A stretch of DNA of 60,635 nucleotides from assembly GCA_012838545.1 (NCBI GenBank), contig DUPC01000035.1:1-60635 (forward strand). Direction: 5' to 3'. Shown piece after piece: positions 60,613 through 60,635 of this stretch. The position numbers and the translations under genes were made by a program. The notes beneath the pieces are model-generated. The model was not told the origin of the DNA and did no database searches. It saw nothing but the letters and a program-made list of their open reading frames with translations. The DNA comes from Acholeplasmataceae bacterium. GTDB lineage: Bacteria; Bacillota_I; Bacilli_A; ML615J-28; CAG-313. Every line of letters starts with the position of its first letter. Within the stretch, counting starts at the first letter, position 1.

Positions 60613-60635
60613 ATGAAAGTATTAAAGAAAAACAA
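60613..60635 (+). CDS. Start of a gene cut by the window end
   Basis: The ATG at 60613 begins MKVLKKN, preceded by GAAAGGAG at 60593-60600 and two other ATG codons in the repeated ATGTAATGTAATGAAA string, each immediately followed by a stop. Only seven codons are visible, and no identity can be given. Confidence 0.4.

Larger units (their letters stand above)
59914..60635. other. Gene-poor right end
   Basis: Very AT-rich sequence without an intact gene. It contains a long inverted repeat (60307-60394), a -10 element TATAAT at 60406-60411, a small reading frame with an internal stop (60466-60570), and the first codons of a new gene at 60613. Confidence 0.5.

Noticed and set aside
59914-60635. 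A replication origin or attachment site in the AT-rich right end
   Set aside because: No DnaA-box cluster, dnaA/dnaN gene, tRNA or direct-repeat att pair could be seen; only an inverted repeat is supported.

Overview
The window is AT-rich bacterial DNA from a single-membrane, low-GC organism. Secreted proteins carry Gram-positive type signal peptides or lipoboxes, promoters are clean TTGACA/TATAAT types, TGG encodes tryptophan and TGA is a genuine stop (for example at the end of pulA). The mix of BspA-like leucine-rich repeat and InlB/Listeria-Bacteroides repeat lipoproteins, maltodextrin genes and many decaying genes suggests a free-living member of the Mollicutes/Erysipelotrichia side of the Bacillota (Acholeplasma/Izemoplasma-like). 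That placement is an inference. No rRNA, tRNA, CRISPR array, transposase or phage gene was seen.

Layout. 1-1833: a metallophosphoesterase, then decayed sequence. 1834-14094: two lipoproteins that share a duplicated LRR block, a 3159-residue subtilase/LRR protein and an 873-residue InlB-repeat/LRR protein. 14432-18394: small genes (two GNAT acetyltransferases, a PUA/ASCH-like protein behind a possibly structured leader, a dead lipoprotein gene, a small membrane protein and an Lgt-like protein). 18790-40353: a 21.5-kb alpha-glucan utilisation locus. 40493-47804: a dead GNAT gene, a three-gene DUF350-like/ATP-grasp/GGFG-tail module, HEAT-repeat and AlkD-like genes, glycerate kinase, a frameshifted GNAT gene and dps. 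48687-56393: a 2568-residue lipoprotein of InlB repeats followed by OB-fold-like pairs. 56731-60635: an ADP-ribosylglycohydrolase, a SEC-C protein, its decayed paralogue, and a gene-poor end with the start of another gene.

How the glucan genes fit together (inferred from families and order). A lipid-anchored alpha-amylase and a C-terminally anchored pullulanase cut starch, glycogen or pullulan outside the cell. A non-catalytic starch-binding protein with the same kind of C-terminal anchor holds the polymer. The lipoprotein MalE and permeases MalF/MalG import maltodextrins, with the ATPase presumably encoded elsewhere. Inside, a neopullulanase-type enzyme, an oligo-1,6-glucosidase, MalQ and a further GH13 enzyme process them. 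The operon also carries an unexpected CotH-like kinase lipoprotein, and a DUF1189 (YvdJ/MalA-type) membrane protein is co-encoded with the amylase. Three promoters in the locus carry CcpA/LacI-type operator-like palindromes, and hairpins sit after malE and after malG.

The observations most worth following are the DUF350-like/ATP-grasp/GGFG-tail module, the shared Cys-Ser + LNL + VLR(R/K) C-terminal tails of the two secreted glucan proteins, the OB-fold triplet architecture of the 2568-residue lipoprotein, and the mutually exclusive RNA pairings upstream of 15205.
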